Source: Lysobacter ciconiae
GTDB taxonomy: Bacteria > Pseudomonadota > Gammaproteobacteria > Xanthomonadales > Xanthomonadaceae
Assembly (NCBI RefSeq): GCF_015209725.1
Contig: NZ_CP063656.1
Location: 2,215,001 to 2,279,000 of the forward strand
Length of the DNA stretch: 64,000 nucleotides
Direction: 5' to 3'
Shown one piece after another: positions 27,414 to 35,172 of this stretch. The notes below the pieces were generated by a model. It was given only the letters and a program-made list of their open reading frames with translations, did not search any database and was not told the DNA's origin. Positions within the stretch are counted from its first letter, which is position 1, and each line of letters starts with the position of its first letter. The position numbers and the translations under genes were made by a program.

Positions 27414-28083
27414 CGAGCTCGGCGATCCGGTAGCCGATGCCGTGGCGGGTGTGGATCAGCGAGGTCGGGAACGGCTTGTCGACCACCGCGCGCAGGCCGT
27501 GGATGTGCACGCGCAGGCTGTCGGAGTCCGGCAGTTCCTCCCCCCAGACCCGCGTTTCCAACTCCTGGCGGGTGACCACCGCCGGCGAGGACTCCATCAG
27601 CGACTGCAGGATCTTCAGCCCGGTCGGGTTGAGCTGGAGCAGCTTGCCCTGGCGCCGTACCTCCAGCGTGTCCAGGTTGTATTCCAGGTCGGCGGCGGTC
27701 AACACGCGGGTCTTGACCCCGCGTCCGCGGCGCGCGAGGGCGTTCAAGCGGACCTCCACTTCCTGCAGCGCGAAGGGCTTGATCAGGTAATCGTCGGCGC
27801 CCGAATCGAACCCGGCCAGCTTGTTGTCCAGGGTGTCACGCGCCGTCAGCATCAGCACCGGGGTCTGCTTGCGCGCCTCGTTGCGCAGCTTGCGGCAGAC
27901 CTCCAGGCCATCGATGCCGGGCAGGTTGAGGTCGAGCACGATCGCGTCGAAATCGTGCACAACGGCCAGGTGCAGGCCGGTGATGCCGTCGGCGGCGAAG
28001 TCGACCGTGTGGCCACGGTCTTCGAGGAAGTCGCCAAGGTTGGCGGCAATGTCCTGGTTGTCTTCAATGACGAGGATGCGCAT
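27400..28083 (-). CDS. colR: OmpR-family response regulator, ColR/PhoP-like
   Basis: This 227-aa regulator starts MRILVIEDNQDIAANLGDFL. The phospho-acceptor Asp is at residue 51 (IVLDLNLPG). The conserved Lys is in DDYLIKPFAL. The winged-helix DNA-binding domain is LLQLNPTGLKILQSLMESSP to SLRVHIHGLRAVVDKPF, ending HTRHGIGYRI. The sequence style resembles ColR of Xanthomonas, a regulator of membrane and metal stress genes, though PhoP-type names are also used. It is co-transcribed with the downstream sensor. Its own 5' region (28084-28238) separates it from rlmKL. Confidence 0.87.
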   Translation of the reverse strand: MRILVIEDNQDIAANLGDFLEDRGHTVDFAADGITGLHLAVVHDFDAIVLDLNLPGIDGLEVCRKLRNEARKQTPVLMLTARDTLDNKLAGFDSGADDYLIKPFALQEVEVRLNALARRGRGVKTRVLTAADLEYNLDTLEVRRQGKLLQLNPTGLKILQSLMESSPAVVTRQELETRVWGEELPDSDSLRVHIHGLRAVVDKPFPTSLIHTRHGIGYRIAELDAES

Positions 28084-28238
28084 GGAGTCTTCCTGTGTGG
28101 GATGACGCCGGCCGGGGCCGCGTCGGAACCGGACGGGCGGTTGAAAGTCGCCCGGCGCGGTGGATCGCCCGATTCTGCCAGACCGCGGCGGTGGACAACG
28201 TCACGGCGCGCGCCGGCATCCACCCGTGCGACGCGGCG

Positions 28239-30428
28239 TCAGCGTCGCTGCAGCCGCCAGCAGCGGTGGATCCGGGGATTGCGGGCGAAATCCGGCGGGA
28301 TGGTCTGCGCGCTGATCTCCTCGCTGGACGCAAATTCCGCCACCGCCGCCTCGTCCAGACGGAAGCGGCGGAAGTTGTTCGAGAAGTACAGCACGCCGTC
28401 GCGCGCCAGCCGATCGACCGCCGCACGCAGCAGCCGGACGTGGCTGGCCTGGATGTCGAAATCGTCCGCGCGCTTGGAGTTGGAGAAGGTCGGCGGGTCG
28501 CAGAACACCAGGTCGTACTCGGCCTGGTCGGCCTCCAGCCAGGCCATGGCGTCGGCCTGCACGAGCCGGTGGCGGGCGCCGCCCATGCCGTTCTCGGCCA
28601 GGTTGTCGGCGCACCATTGCAGGTAGGTCGGCGACAGGTCGACGGTGGTGGTCTGGCGGGCGCGGCCGACGGCGGCGTGCATGGTGGCGGCGCCGGTGTA
28701 GCCGAACAGGTTCAGGAAGCGGGTGTCCTCGGCCTCGGCGGCGATCCGCAAACGCAGGGGCCGGTGGTCCAGGAACAGGCCAGTGTCGAGGTAGTCGAAC
28801 AGGTTCACCCGCAGGCGGGCATCGCCCTCGCGCACGGTCAGGTACTCGCCGCGCTGGTCGAAACGGCCGTACTTGGAGCCGCCCTTGCCGCGCGAACGTG
28901 TTTTCAGAGCCACGTGCTCACGCGGCACGTCGAAGACCTCGCGCGCGGCGGCCAGCAGCTCATTCAGGCGACGGCGCTGCAGGGGCTCGGGAATGTCGTC
29001 GGGCGCCGCGTACTCCTGCACATGCAGGAAGGTGCGCGGCGACTCCTCGTCGGTCTGGTAGACGTCGATCGCGGCGGAATACTCCGGCAGGTCGGCGTCA
29101 TAGGCGCGGAAGCAGGTCACCGCCTCACGCTGGCGCCAGGTCTTCAACTTGCGCAGGTTCTTGCGCAGGCGGTTGACGACCATCTGCGCGCCCTCCGCCA
29201 GTGCCGGCGCCTCCTCGCCCGCCTTGCGCTCGCGCTGCGGCGGTGCCACCGGATCGACGGTGATCAGGGTGCATTCGATCGCGCCGTTGAACATCTGGTA
29301 CTTCTTCAGCGCGCGCAGGCCGGTAGCGTGGGCCAGCTCGGCGTCACCGCACAGCAGGCTGGCCCGCCAGTCCGGCACCGCGCGCTTGAGCGCATCGCCG
29401 AGCGCGCGGTACAGCGCGGGGTCCGCCGCCAGGCGCAGGTCGTAGGGCGGGTTGCAGACCACCAGTCCGCCGGGCGCGGCGTTCGCTTCGGGGTCGACCT
29501 CCGCCCAGGGGAGCACGGGGATCGATCCCAGACGCAGCCCTTCCACCGCGGCGGCTTGCCACTGGATCACCCCGGCCAGTCCGGCCAGGACCTCGTTCTC
29601 CTGCGCGGCGGCGATCGCCTGCGGATCGCGGTCACGGCCGAAGAACACCGGCCGCAGCGCCGCGCGTCCGGCGAGCTCGCGCTGGCGCGCGTCATCGTGC
29701 AGCGACTGCCAGGCGTCCGGGTCGAAGCCCTTCCAGCGGGTCGGGGCGAAGCCGCCGTGGCGCAGCAGGCCGGGGGCGACGTCGGCGGCCATCAGCGCGC
29801 CCTCGATGACCAGCGTGCCGCTGCCGCACATCGGGTCGAGCAGTCCGCCGCCGTCGGCGTAGACCTGCGGCCAGCGGCCGCGCATCAACACGCCCGCGGC
29901 CAGGTTTTCCTTCAGCGGGGCCTCGCACTGCTGCTGTCGCCAGCCGCGCCGGTGCAGCGGGCCACCGCCCAGGTCGATGGACACGATCGCGCGGTCCTTG
30001 CGCACCACCAGATTGATGCGCACATCCGGCGTATCCACATCCACGCTCGGGCGCATGCCGGTGGCCTCGCGCATCACATCCACGATCGCGTCCTTGACGC
30101 GCTGGGCCGCGAAACGGGCGTGGGTCAGGCCGGTTCCCGACACGTGCGCATCCACCGCGATGGTGTCTCCCTCGCCGAGCTGCGCGGGCCAGTCGATCGC
30201 GGCCACGCCGGCGTACAGGGCGTGCTCATCGGCGCAATCGAAATCGGCGATCGGCCACAACACGCGGCTGGCCAGACGCGACCACAGCACCGCGCGCTGC
30301 GCGTCCAGCAGGCTGCCTTCGACATTCACCCCGGCCATGGTCGCCGTCGCCCGCGTGCAACCCAGCGCGAGCATCTCCTCGGCCAGCAGGTATTCCAGGC
30401 CCTTGCCGCAACTGGCAAAAAACTTCAT
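28239..30428 (-). CDS. rlmL: Bifunctional 23S rRNA methyltransferase RlmKL
   Basis: RlmKL makes m2G2445 and m7G2069 of 23S rRNA. The 729-aa protein has an N-terminal THUMP-containing region (MKFFASCGKGLEYLLAEEM). The RlmL-type methyltransferase shows LLDPMCGSGTLVIEGALMA and the N6/N2-type motif VCNPPYDLRL near residue 324. A C-terminal RlmK domain carries LNLFGYTGAATMHAA and FCDPPTFSNSKRADDFD near residue 643. Both domains are intact. The ATG overlaps the stop of the upstream hydrolase gene as ATGA, so the two are translated together. Confidence 0.96.
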   Translation of the reverse strand: MKFFASCGKGLEYLLAEEMLALGCTRATATMAGVNVEGSLLDAQRAVLWSRLASRVLWPIADFDCADEHALYAGVAAIDWPAQLGEGDTIAVDAHVSGTGLTHARFAAQRVKDAIVDVMREATGMRPSVDVDTPDVRINLVVRKDRAIVSIDLGGGPLHRRGWRQQQCEAPLKENLAAGVLMRGRWPQVYADGGGLLDPMCGSGTLVIEGALMAADVAPGLLRHGGFAPTRWKGFDPDAWQSLHDDARQRELAGRAALRPVFFGRDRDPQAIAAAQENEVLAGLAGVIQWQAAAVEGLRLGSIPVLPWAEVDPEANAAPGGLVVCNPPYDLRLAADPALYRALGDALKRAVPDWRASLLCGDAELAHATGLRALKKYQMFNGAIECTLITVDPVAPPQRERKAGEEAPALAEGAQMVVNRLRKNLRKLKTWRQREAVTCFRAYDADLPEYSAAIDVYQTDEESPRTFLHVQEYAAPDDIPEPLQRRRLNELLAAAREVFDVPREHVALKTRSRGKGGSKYGRFDQRGEYLTVREGDARLRVNLFDYLDTGLFLDHRPLRLRIAAEAEDTRFLNLFGYTGAATMHAAVGRARQTTTVDLSPTYLQWCADNLAENGMGGARHRLVQADAMAWLEADQAEYDLVFCDPPTFSNSKRADDFDIQASHVRLLRAAVDRLARDGVLYFSNNFRRFRLDEAAVAEFASSEEISAQTIPPDFARNPRIHRCWRLQRR

Positions 30429-30979
30429 TGCGCGTCCCCGCGATCGTTCGACGTTTGCAGGCTCGACAGCAGGCGCATGAACGCGTCGGCACTGGCCTGC
30501 ACGTGGCGGGAGAGCCGGTGATCGTCATCGACCAGCAGCAGGCGGGCGCGCCGCTCCTGCGCCCAGCCGACGACGTCCGCGGCGGGAATCAGCTCATCGT
30601 CCCAGCCGTGCAGGATGCTCAGCGGCACATCGGCGGCATCGATGGGATGCGCCTGGTTCATGCGGATCGGCGGCGCCATCAGGAACAGGCCGGCCACCGA
30701 AACCTGCAGGGACGCGTGCGCGGAGATGAACGCACCGAGACTGGATCCGGCCAGCACGACCGGCCCATGCGCCGTTGCGGCGCGGGTCAATTCCACCAGC
30801 CGCTGCAGGCGCTGCGGCACATCGCCCAGCGGGCTGATGTCGGCGCAGGCGTCCAGGTCGGTGTAATCGGGTCGCTCGCAGGTCCAGCCGAGCTCCGCGG
30901 CGGCCTGCGCGAGCGCGGTGACCTTGGTCGCGTCGGGCCCGCTTTCAAAGCCGTGGGAAAGGATGCAGTGTCCGCGCAT
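30425..30979 (-). CDS. Small alpha/beta hydrolase (YqiA/RBBP9-like)
   Basis: This is a 184-aa hydrolase of unknown substrate. The start MRGHCILSHGFESGPDATKV carries the HGF oxyanion region. VVLAGSSLGAFISAH contains the GxSxG nucleophile (Ser in GSSLG). LSILHGWDDELIPAADV supplies the acidic residue. DDDHRLSRH supplies the catalytic His. It is a minimal alpha/beta fold without a lid. ATG at 30979 is chosen over the frame extension to 31114. It ends in an ATGA overlap with rlmKL and diverges from the AmpD-like gene. Confidence 0.83.
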   Translation of the reverse strand: MRGHCILSHGFESGPDATKVTALAQAAAELGWTCERPDYTDLDACADISPLGDVPQRLQRLVELTRAATAHGPVVLAGSSLGAFISAHASLQVSVAGLFLMAPPIRMNQAHPIDAADVPLSILHGWDDELIPAADVVGWAQERRARLLLVDDDHRLSRHVQASADAFMRLLSSLQTSNDRGDAQ

Positions 30980-31060
30980 GGTGAATCCGGAAGTAAAAAC
31001 GCACGGCGGCGACGGCGTGGCGGGCACGGCGCGCGCAGCGGTGGCTGGGGCCCGCGATGC

Positions 31061-31074
31061 TAGCATCCGGGCCA
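31061..31074 (+). promoter_or_regulatory. -10-like hexamer immediately before the amidase ATG
   Basis: TAGCAT (31061-31066) is followed by 7 nt and then the ATG at 31074, with no Shine-Dalgarno. This is the spacing expected of a leaderless start. Confidence 0.33.
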
Positions 31075-31661
31075 TGCCCACTGAGCCTGACGCCGCCGCT
31101 GCCGGCCCTGCCATTCACCCAGCGCCGCTGCCGTATCAGGCGCGTCTGTCCCAGCGGGATCCGGCGTCAATCGACCTGGTGGTGATCCACTGCACCGAGC
31201 TGCCGGACCTGGCCATGGCGCGCGAGTACGGGGAGCGTGTGCTTTATCCGGAATCGGGCACGGGCAACAGCGGCCACTTCTACATCGACCGCGACGGCAC
31301 GATCCACCAGTACGTCGACCTCGACCGCATTGCCCACCATGTGCGCGGCGTCAATCAGCGTTCAATCGGCATCGAGCTGGTCAACAGCGGCCGCTACCCC
31401 GATTGGCTCGATTCCCGCCACCAGTCGATGGACGAAGCCTATCCGCCGGCGCAGATAGCTGCGCTGATCGCGCTGCTGGACTGGCTGGCCGGCAGCATGC
31501 CCTCGCTGCGATGGATCGCCGGCCACGAGGATCTGGATACCGAGCTGGCCGTGGCGAGCGACGATCCCGGCCGGCGCGTGCCGCGCAAGCGCGATCCGGG
31601 ACCGCGGTTCCCTTGGGCGGACGTGCTGGCCGCCACTTCGCTGGAACGGCTGCCCGGCTGA
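31074..31661 (+). CDS. N-acetylmuramoyl-L-alanine amidase, AmpD-like (Amidase_2)
   Basis: This zinc amidase cleaves the bond between N-acetylmuramic acid and L-Ala, in peptidoglycan recycling or turnover. The Amidase_2 fold is visible. IDLVVIHCTELPD provides the first zinc His. NSGHFYIDRDGTIHQYVDL and HHVRGVNQRSIGIELVNSGRY follow. WIAGHEDLDTE supplies the second His and downstream acidic residues. There is no signal peptide in the chosen 195-aa form, so cytoplasmic AmpD-like recycling is favoured. The upstream frame to 30918 overlaps the divergent hydrolase and is not used. Exact orthology to ampD is not certain. Confidence 0.87.
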   Translation: MPTEPDAAAAGPAIHPAPLPYQARLSQRDPASIDLVVIHCTELPDLAMAREYGERVLYPESGTGNSGHFYIDRDGTIHQYVDLDRIAHHVRGVNQRSIGIELVNSGRYPDWLDSRHQSMDEAYPPAQIAALIALLDWLAGSMPSLRWIAGHEDLDTELAVASDDPGRRVPRKRDPGPRFPWADVLAATSLERLPG

Positions 31662-31730
31662 GCGCTGGCCGGTGTCTTTGCCCGGCCTGAATCGCACGAC
31701 CGGCAGGACCGGCCGCGTGCCACCGGCGGC

Positions 31731-31736
31731 TATAAT
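31731..31736 (+). promoter_or_regulatory. Consensus -10 (TATAAT) upstream of tesB
   Basis: A perfect TATAAT lies 27 nt before the tesB ATG in otherwise GC-rich DNA. No convincing -35 is present. The resulting leader would be about 20 nt. Confidence 0.4.
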
Positions 31737-31763
31737 TGCCGGTCACCCGTATTGGTCCGCCGC

Positions 31764-32660
31764 ATGACGCCCCCCGTTTCCGAGCTGATCGACCTGCTCT
31801 CGCTGGAGCGCCTCGAGGACAACCTGTTCCGCGGCCAGAGCCGCGACATCGGCACCAAGTACGTGTTCGGTGGCCAGGTGCTCGGCCAGGCGCTGTCCGC
31901 CGCCCGCGCCACCCTGGCAGAGACCCGCGGGGCGCATTCGCTGCACGCCTACTTCCTGCGTGCCGGCGACATAAAGGCGCCGATCGTCTACCAGATCGAC
32001 CGCACCCGCGACGGCGGCAGCTTCTCGGTCCGCCGGGTGACCGCGATCCAGCACGGCCAGGTGATCTTCTTCATGGCGGCGTCATTCCAGGCCGAGGAGC
32101 CCGGTGCCCAGCACCAGTCATCGATGCCGTCGGTGCCCGTGCCCGAGGACATCGAGCCCTCGCCGTCGGTGCCCGACAAGGTCATGGCCACGCTGCCCGA
32201 CAAGATCCAGCGCTGGCTGTCGCGCGAAGGGCCGTTCGAGTTCCGCCACGTCTATCCGCGTGACGAGCTCAACCCGCCCAAGCGACCGCCGCAGCAGCAG
32301 GTGTGGTTCCGCCTGACCGACCGGGTCGGCGACTCTCCTGACCTGCACCAGGCCCTGCTGGCGTACGCGTCGGACTTCCAGCTGTTGGGCACGGCGACCT
32401 ATCCGCACGGCATCAGCTACTACCAGCCCAACGTGCAGATGGCCTCGCTGGACCACGCGCTGTGGTTCCACCGCCCGTTCCGCGCCGACGACTGGCTGCT
32501 GTACTCCATCGACAGCCCCAGCGCGCAGAGTTCGCGCGGCCTGGCGCGCGGCCAGATCTATTCGCGCGACGGCGTCCTGATCGCCAGCACGGCGCAGGAA
32601 GGCCTGATCCGCGTGGTACCCGACGCCGACGCCGCGACGCATGTCCCGGCGCGGAGCTGA
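31764..32660 (+). CDS. tesB: Acyl-CoA thioesterase II (TesB)
   Basis: TesB hydrolyses medium- and long-chain acyl-CoAs. The 298-aa double-hotdog protein shows LFRGQSRDIGTKYVFGGQVLGQAL and SLHAYFLRAGD. The second hotdog contains LLAYASDFQLLGTATYPHGI and MASLDHALWFHRPFRADDWLLY, where the Asp of SLDH is the TesB catalytic-type residue. The C-terminus is RGLARGQIYSRDGVLIASTAQEGLIR. ATG at 31764 is preferred to a TTG at 31752. The downstream DUF2007 gene begins 9 bp later, so the two may be co-transcribed. Confidence 0.95.
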   Translation: MTPPVSELIDLLSLERLEDNLFRGQSRDIGTKYVFGGQVLGQALSAARATLAETRGAHSLHAYFLRAGDIKAPIVYQIDRTRDGGSFSVRRVTAIQHGQVIFFMAASFQAEEPGAQHQSSMPSVPVPEDIEPSPSVPDKVMATLPDKIQRWLSREGPFEFRHVYPRDELNPPKRPPQQQVWFRLTDRVGDSPDLHQALLAYASDFQLLGTATYPHGISYYQPNVQMASLDHALWFHRPFRADDWLLYSIDSPSAQSSRGLARGQIYSRDGVLIASTAQEGLIRVVPDADAATHVPARS

Positions 32661-32669
32661 GCGCCCGCC

Positions 32670-33554
32670 ATGCGCAAGGTATTCAGCAGCCATCGGCTGG
32701 AAAACACCGAAGGCGTCGCCGAGCTGCTGCGCCAGGCCGGGATCGAGGTGCGCATCCTCAATGGCCGCTCCTACAAGGGCAACCGCCGCCGGACCTTCAG
32801 CTATTCCGACCCGTCCGCGCCGGTGTCGGAAGCCTGGGTGGTGCGTTCCGATGACCAGCGCCTGGCCCGCGAGATCCTCCGCGACGCCGGCCTGATCGAC
32901 ACCACGCGGCCGAGCGACGGCTACACCACGCCCACCTTCCGCAGCGAAGTGGAACTGGCACAGGCGCGTTCACCGGCGCGCAAGAAGCTGTTGCGGATCA
33001 AGCTGGGCGTGCTGGCGCTGATCGTGGCGGTGGTGGTCGCCGGTGGCATGCACACCCTGAACCAGCCGCCCGTGCCGGCGGCCACGCCGGAGCCGGTCAC
33101 GCTGGTCGACGCACAGTTTGCCTCGCCGCCGTTTGATGGAACCATTGCGGCGACATTGGCACCCGTCGCGCGCGCGGTATTCCAATCCAACCTGGGCGAG
33201 GTCGATACGCCCGTGGCCTGCCTTGGGGTGGATGGCGGCGATGCGCCGGCCGCACTGATCAGCGAGCTGGCAGGCGCGCAGCCGGGCCTGGCATTGGTGC
33301 CGGCGACCGCGTGCCAGGAGGTCGCCGACGAGGACAAGGGCAGCTACGAGCGCGCCACTGGACGGGCAGCGACGATGGTGGACGTGCATGTGTTCCGGCC
33401 GTCGGCGCCGGAGCACGGCACCGTGGAGGTCAGCGCGTACCACCACCGCGGCCAGGCCACCTACCTGACGCTGGAGGTGGCCCGGCGGGATGACCGCTGG
33501 CAGGTGACCCAGGTCATCAAGCGCGTGGAAAGCCGCGGCCTGATGGGGTTTTGA
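32670..33554 (+). CDS. DUF2007-domain membrane protein
   Basis: The N-terminal 70 residues (MRKVFSSHRLENTEGVAELL, AGIEVRILN) match the DUF2007 putative signal-transducing fold, small ligand-binding-like ferredoxin domains. A single membrane span follows at about residues 110-127. A C-terminal domain of about 165 residues is presumably periplasmic, with two cysteines (ACLGVDG and TACQEV). No enzyme motif is seen. The topology (cytoplasmic sensor-like domain linked through one helix to an outside domain) is unusual for DUF2007, which usually occurs alone. It follows tesB by 9 bp and is convergent with the EF-hand gene (6 bp gap). Function unknown. Confidence 0.75.
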   Translation: MRKVFSSHRLENTEGVAELLRQAGIEVRILNGRSYKGNRRRTFSYSDPSAPVSEAWVVRSDDQRLAREILRDAGLIDTTRPSDGYTTPTFRSEVELAQARSPARKKLLRIKLGVLALIVAVVVAGGMHTLNQPPVPAATPEPVTLVDAQFASPPFDGTIAATLAPVARAVFQSNLGEVDTPVACLGVDGGDAPAALISELAGAQPGLALVPATACQEVADEDKGSYERATGRAATMVDVHVFRPSAPEHGTVEVSAYHHRGQATYLTLEVARRDDRWQVTQVIKRVESRGLMGF

Positions 33555-33560
33555 CCTCGG

Positions 33561-34256
33561 TCAGCGGCCGCGACGCGGAGCGAGGTCGGCGCGGGTGAGA
33601 TAACCGTCGCGATCCTCGTCCAGGAAGGCGAAAACCTTTTCATTGCCCGGCCAGGCCGCCTCGTATTCGGCGCGACTCAGGCGCCCGTCGCCATTGCTGT
33701 CGGCTTGCTTGAAGCGCCGGTCGAAGCGCTCGTCTGCCTTGCGGGTGAATTCCGCGCGGCGGCGCGCGGCGTCGGCCAGCAGCTCGCTGCGCACCAGGTA
33801 GCCGTCCTTGTTGGTGTCGATCCCGGCAAAACGCTCGGCCAGTCGCGAGCCCTCTGCTTCCAGCTTGCTGATGCGGCCGTCACCGTTGCTGTCCAGCGCG
33901 ATGTAGCGGGCGATCCCCCCGTGGCCACCCCACTGGCCCATGCCGCCGGACCGGTGACCGCCGCCGGCACCGCGGCGCCCGCGCTGGCCGTGTTTGCGTT
34001 GCAATTCGCTGCGCTCCAGCTTGCCGTCGCTGTTGCGGTCCAGGCGGTCGAAGTGCTCTGCCAGCCGCGGGTGGCTGGCCGCTTCGCTGCGATCGATCAC
34101 GCCATCCTTGTTGGTATCCAGGGTGAGCCAGCGGTCATGGCGGGGGCTCTCGTTGCCGGTCTTGCCGGTCGCCGTCGCCTGTGGCGCGGCCAGCGCGGCG
34201 CCCGCCACCAGCATTGCCACGGCGAGGGCGGACATCCGGATCATTGGGTGCTTCAT
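33561..34256 (-). CDS. Secreted EF-hand calcium-binding protein
   Basis: This 231-aa protein has a Sec signal peptide (MIRMSALAVAMLVAGAALA, cleavage near residue 24). Six EF-hand calcium loops follow: D47-E58, D73-E84, D122-E133, D147-E158, D186-E197 and D213-D224. For example DTNKDGVIDRSE and DSNGDGRISKLE. The sixth loop ends in Asp instead of Glu. A Gly/His/Arg-rich linker (about residues 88-115) divides the repeats into a pair and a quartet. It probably buffers or senses calcium in the periplasm. ATG at 34256 was set by the signal peptide. It diverges from bpt. Target unknown. Confidence 0.85.
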   Translation of the reverse strand: MKHPMIRMSALAVAMLVAGAALAAPQATATGKTGNESPRHDRWLTLDTNKDGVIDRSEAASHPRLAEHFDRLDRNSDGKLERSELQRKHGQRGRRGAGGGHRSGGMGQWGGHGGIARYIALDSNGDGRISKLEAEGSRLAERFAGIDTNKDGYLVRSELLADAARRRAEFTRKADERFDRRFKQADSNGDGRLSRAEYEAAWPGNEKVFAFLDEDRDGYLTRADLAPRRGR

Positions 34257-34406
34257 GCGGGTTCTCCTGCATCGGTGCCAGTACGGCACGGTCGCAGGGA
34301 TCAACGGGCCACCCCGGCCGGCGTTGACCCGCGACCGCAACCGCAGATGAACAAGGTGGGCATCGCTGCCGCCGCGCGCCGTGCGCCCGCGGCCGCAAAG
34401 CGGCGC

Positions 34407-34420
34407 TATCCTGAGCGGCA
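34407..34420 (+). promoter_or_regulatory. -10-like hexamer immediately before the bpt ATG
   Basis: TATCCT (34407-34412) ends 7 nt before the ATG. The local string GCGCTATCCTGAGCGG closely resembles GCGCTAACCTGAGCGG before the M15 peptidase gene at 42161. No Shine-Dalgarno is seen. Confidence 0.4.
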
Positions 34421-35172
34421 TGGGCAGCGAAAAAAGCCAGGACATCGACGATCTGCGGCTGTTCCACACCGCCGAGCACCCGTGCGGCTACTGGCCGCAG
34501 CGCATCGCCCGCGACCTGGTCATGGACCCGCGCGACCCGCAACTCCCGCGGTGGTATCCACAGGCGCTGCAGTGGGGGTTCCGGCGTTCCGGCGACATCG
34601 TCTACCGCCCGCACTGCCAGGGTTGCCGCGCCTGCGTGGCGGTGCGCATCCCCGTGATGCGCTTCCGGCCCGACCGCAGCCAGCGCCGCTGCCTCGCGCG
34701 CAACGCCGACGTGGTGACCCGGGTGCTCCCGCCGGAGCGCACGCCCGAGCAACTTGCGCTCTATCAACGCTACCTCGGCGCGCGACATCGCAACGGCGGC
34801 ATGGACGACCACGGACCCAGCGAATTCGACCAGTTCCTGACCGGGCGCTGGAGCAATGGCCGCTTCATCGAGTTGCGCGATCCGGGTTCCGATGGACCGG
34901 GACCGCTGCTGGCCGTGGCCGTCACCGACGTCGTACCCGGCGCGCTGTCGGCGGTCTACACCTTCTTCGACCCCGACCAGGCCCGGCGCGGACTGGGCAC
35001 GCTTGCGGTGCTGCGGCAACTGCAATGGGCCGCCGAGCAGGGTTACCCGCACCTCTATCTGGGCTACTGGATCAAGGGCCACCCGAAGATGGACTACAAA
35101 CGCCGCTTCCGCCCGCTGGAAGGTTTCAACGGTCGCAACTGGCGCGACATGGACGCTGGAGAATCCACATGA
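34420..35172 (+). CDS. bpt: Aspartate/glutamate leucyltransferase (Bpt, N-end rule)
   Basis: Bpt transfers Leu from tRNA to proteins with N-terminal Asp or Glu, marking them for ClpAP. The 250-aa protein has the ATE N-terminal cysteine cluster (HPCGYWPQR, then HCQGCRACVAVRIPV). The GNAT-like C-terminal domain shows SAVYTFFDPDQARRGLGTLAVL and YLGYWIKGHPKMDYKRRFRPLE. ATG at 34420 gives MGSEKSQDIDDLRLF. The stop overlaps the start of the next gene (ATGA at 35169). It is conserved in gammaproteobacteria. A leaderless start is possible. Confidence 0.94.
   Translation: MGSEKSQDIDDLRLFHTAEHPCGYWPQRIARDLVMDPRDPQLPRWYPQALQWGFRRSGDIVYRPHCQGCRACVAVRIPVMRFRPDRSQRRCLARNADVVTRVLPPERTPEQLALYQRYLGARHRNGGMDDHGPSEFDQFLTGRWSNGRFIELRDPGSDGPGPLLAVAVTDVVPGALSAVYTFFDPDQARRGLGTLAVLRQLQWAAEQGYPHLYLGYWIKGHPKMDYKRRFRPLEGFNGRNWRDMDAGEST

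Noticed and set aside
33705..35168. 488 in-frame open codons upstream of the EEP-fold gene
   Set aside because: They overlap the antisense EF-hand gene and bpt in a different frame; the ATGA overlap at 35169 marks the real start.
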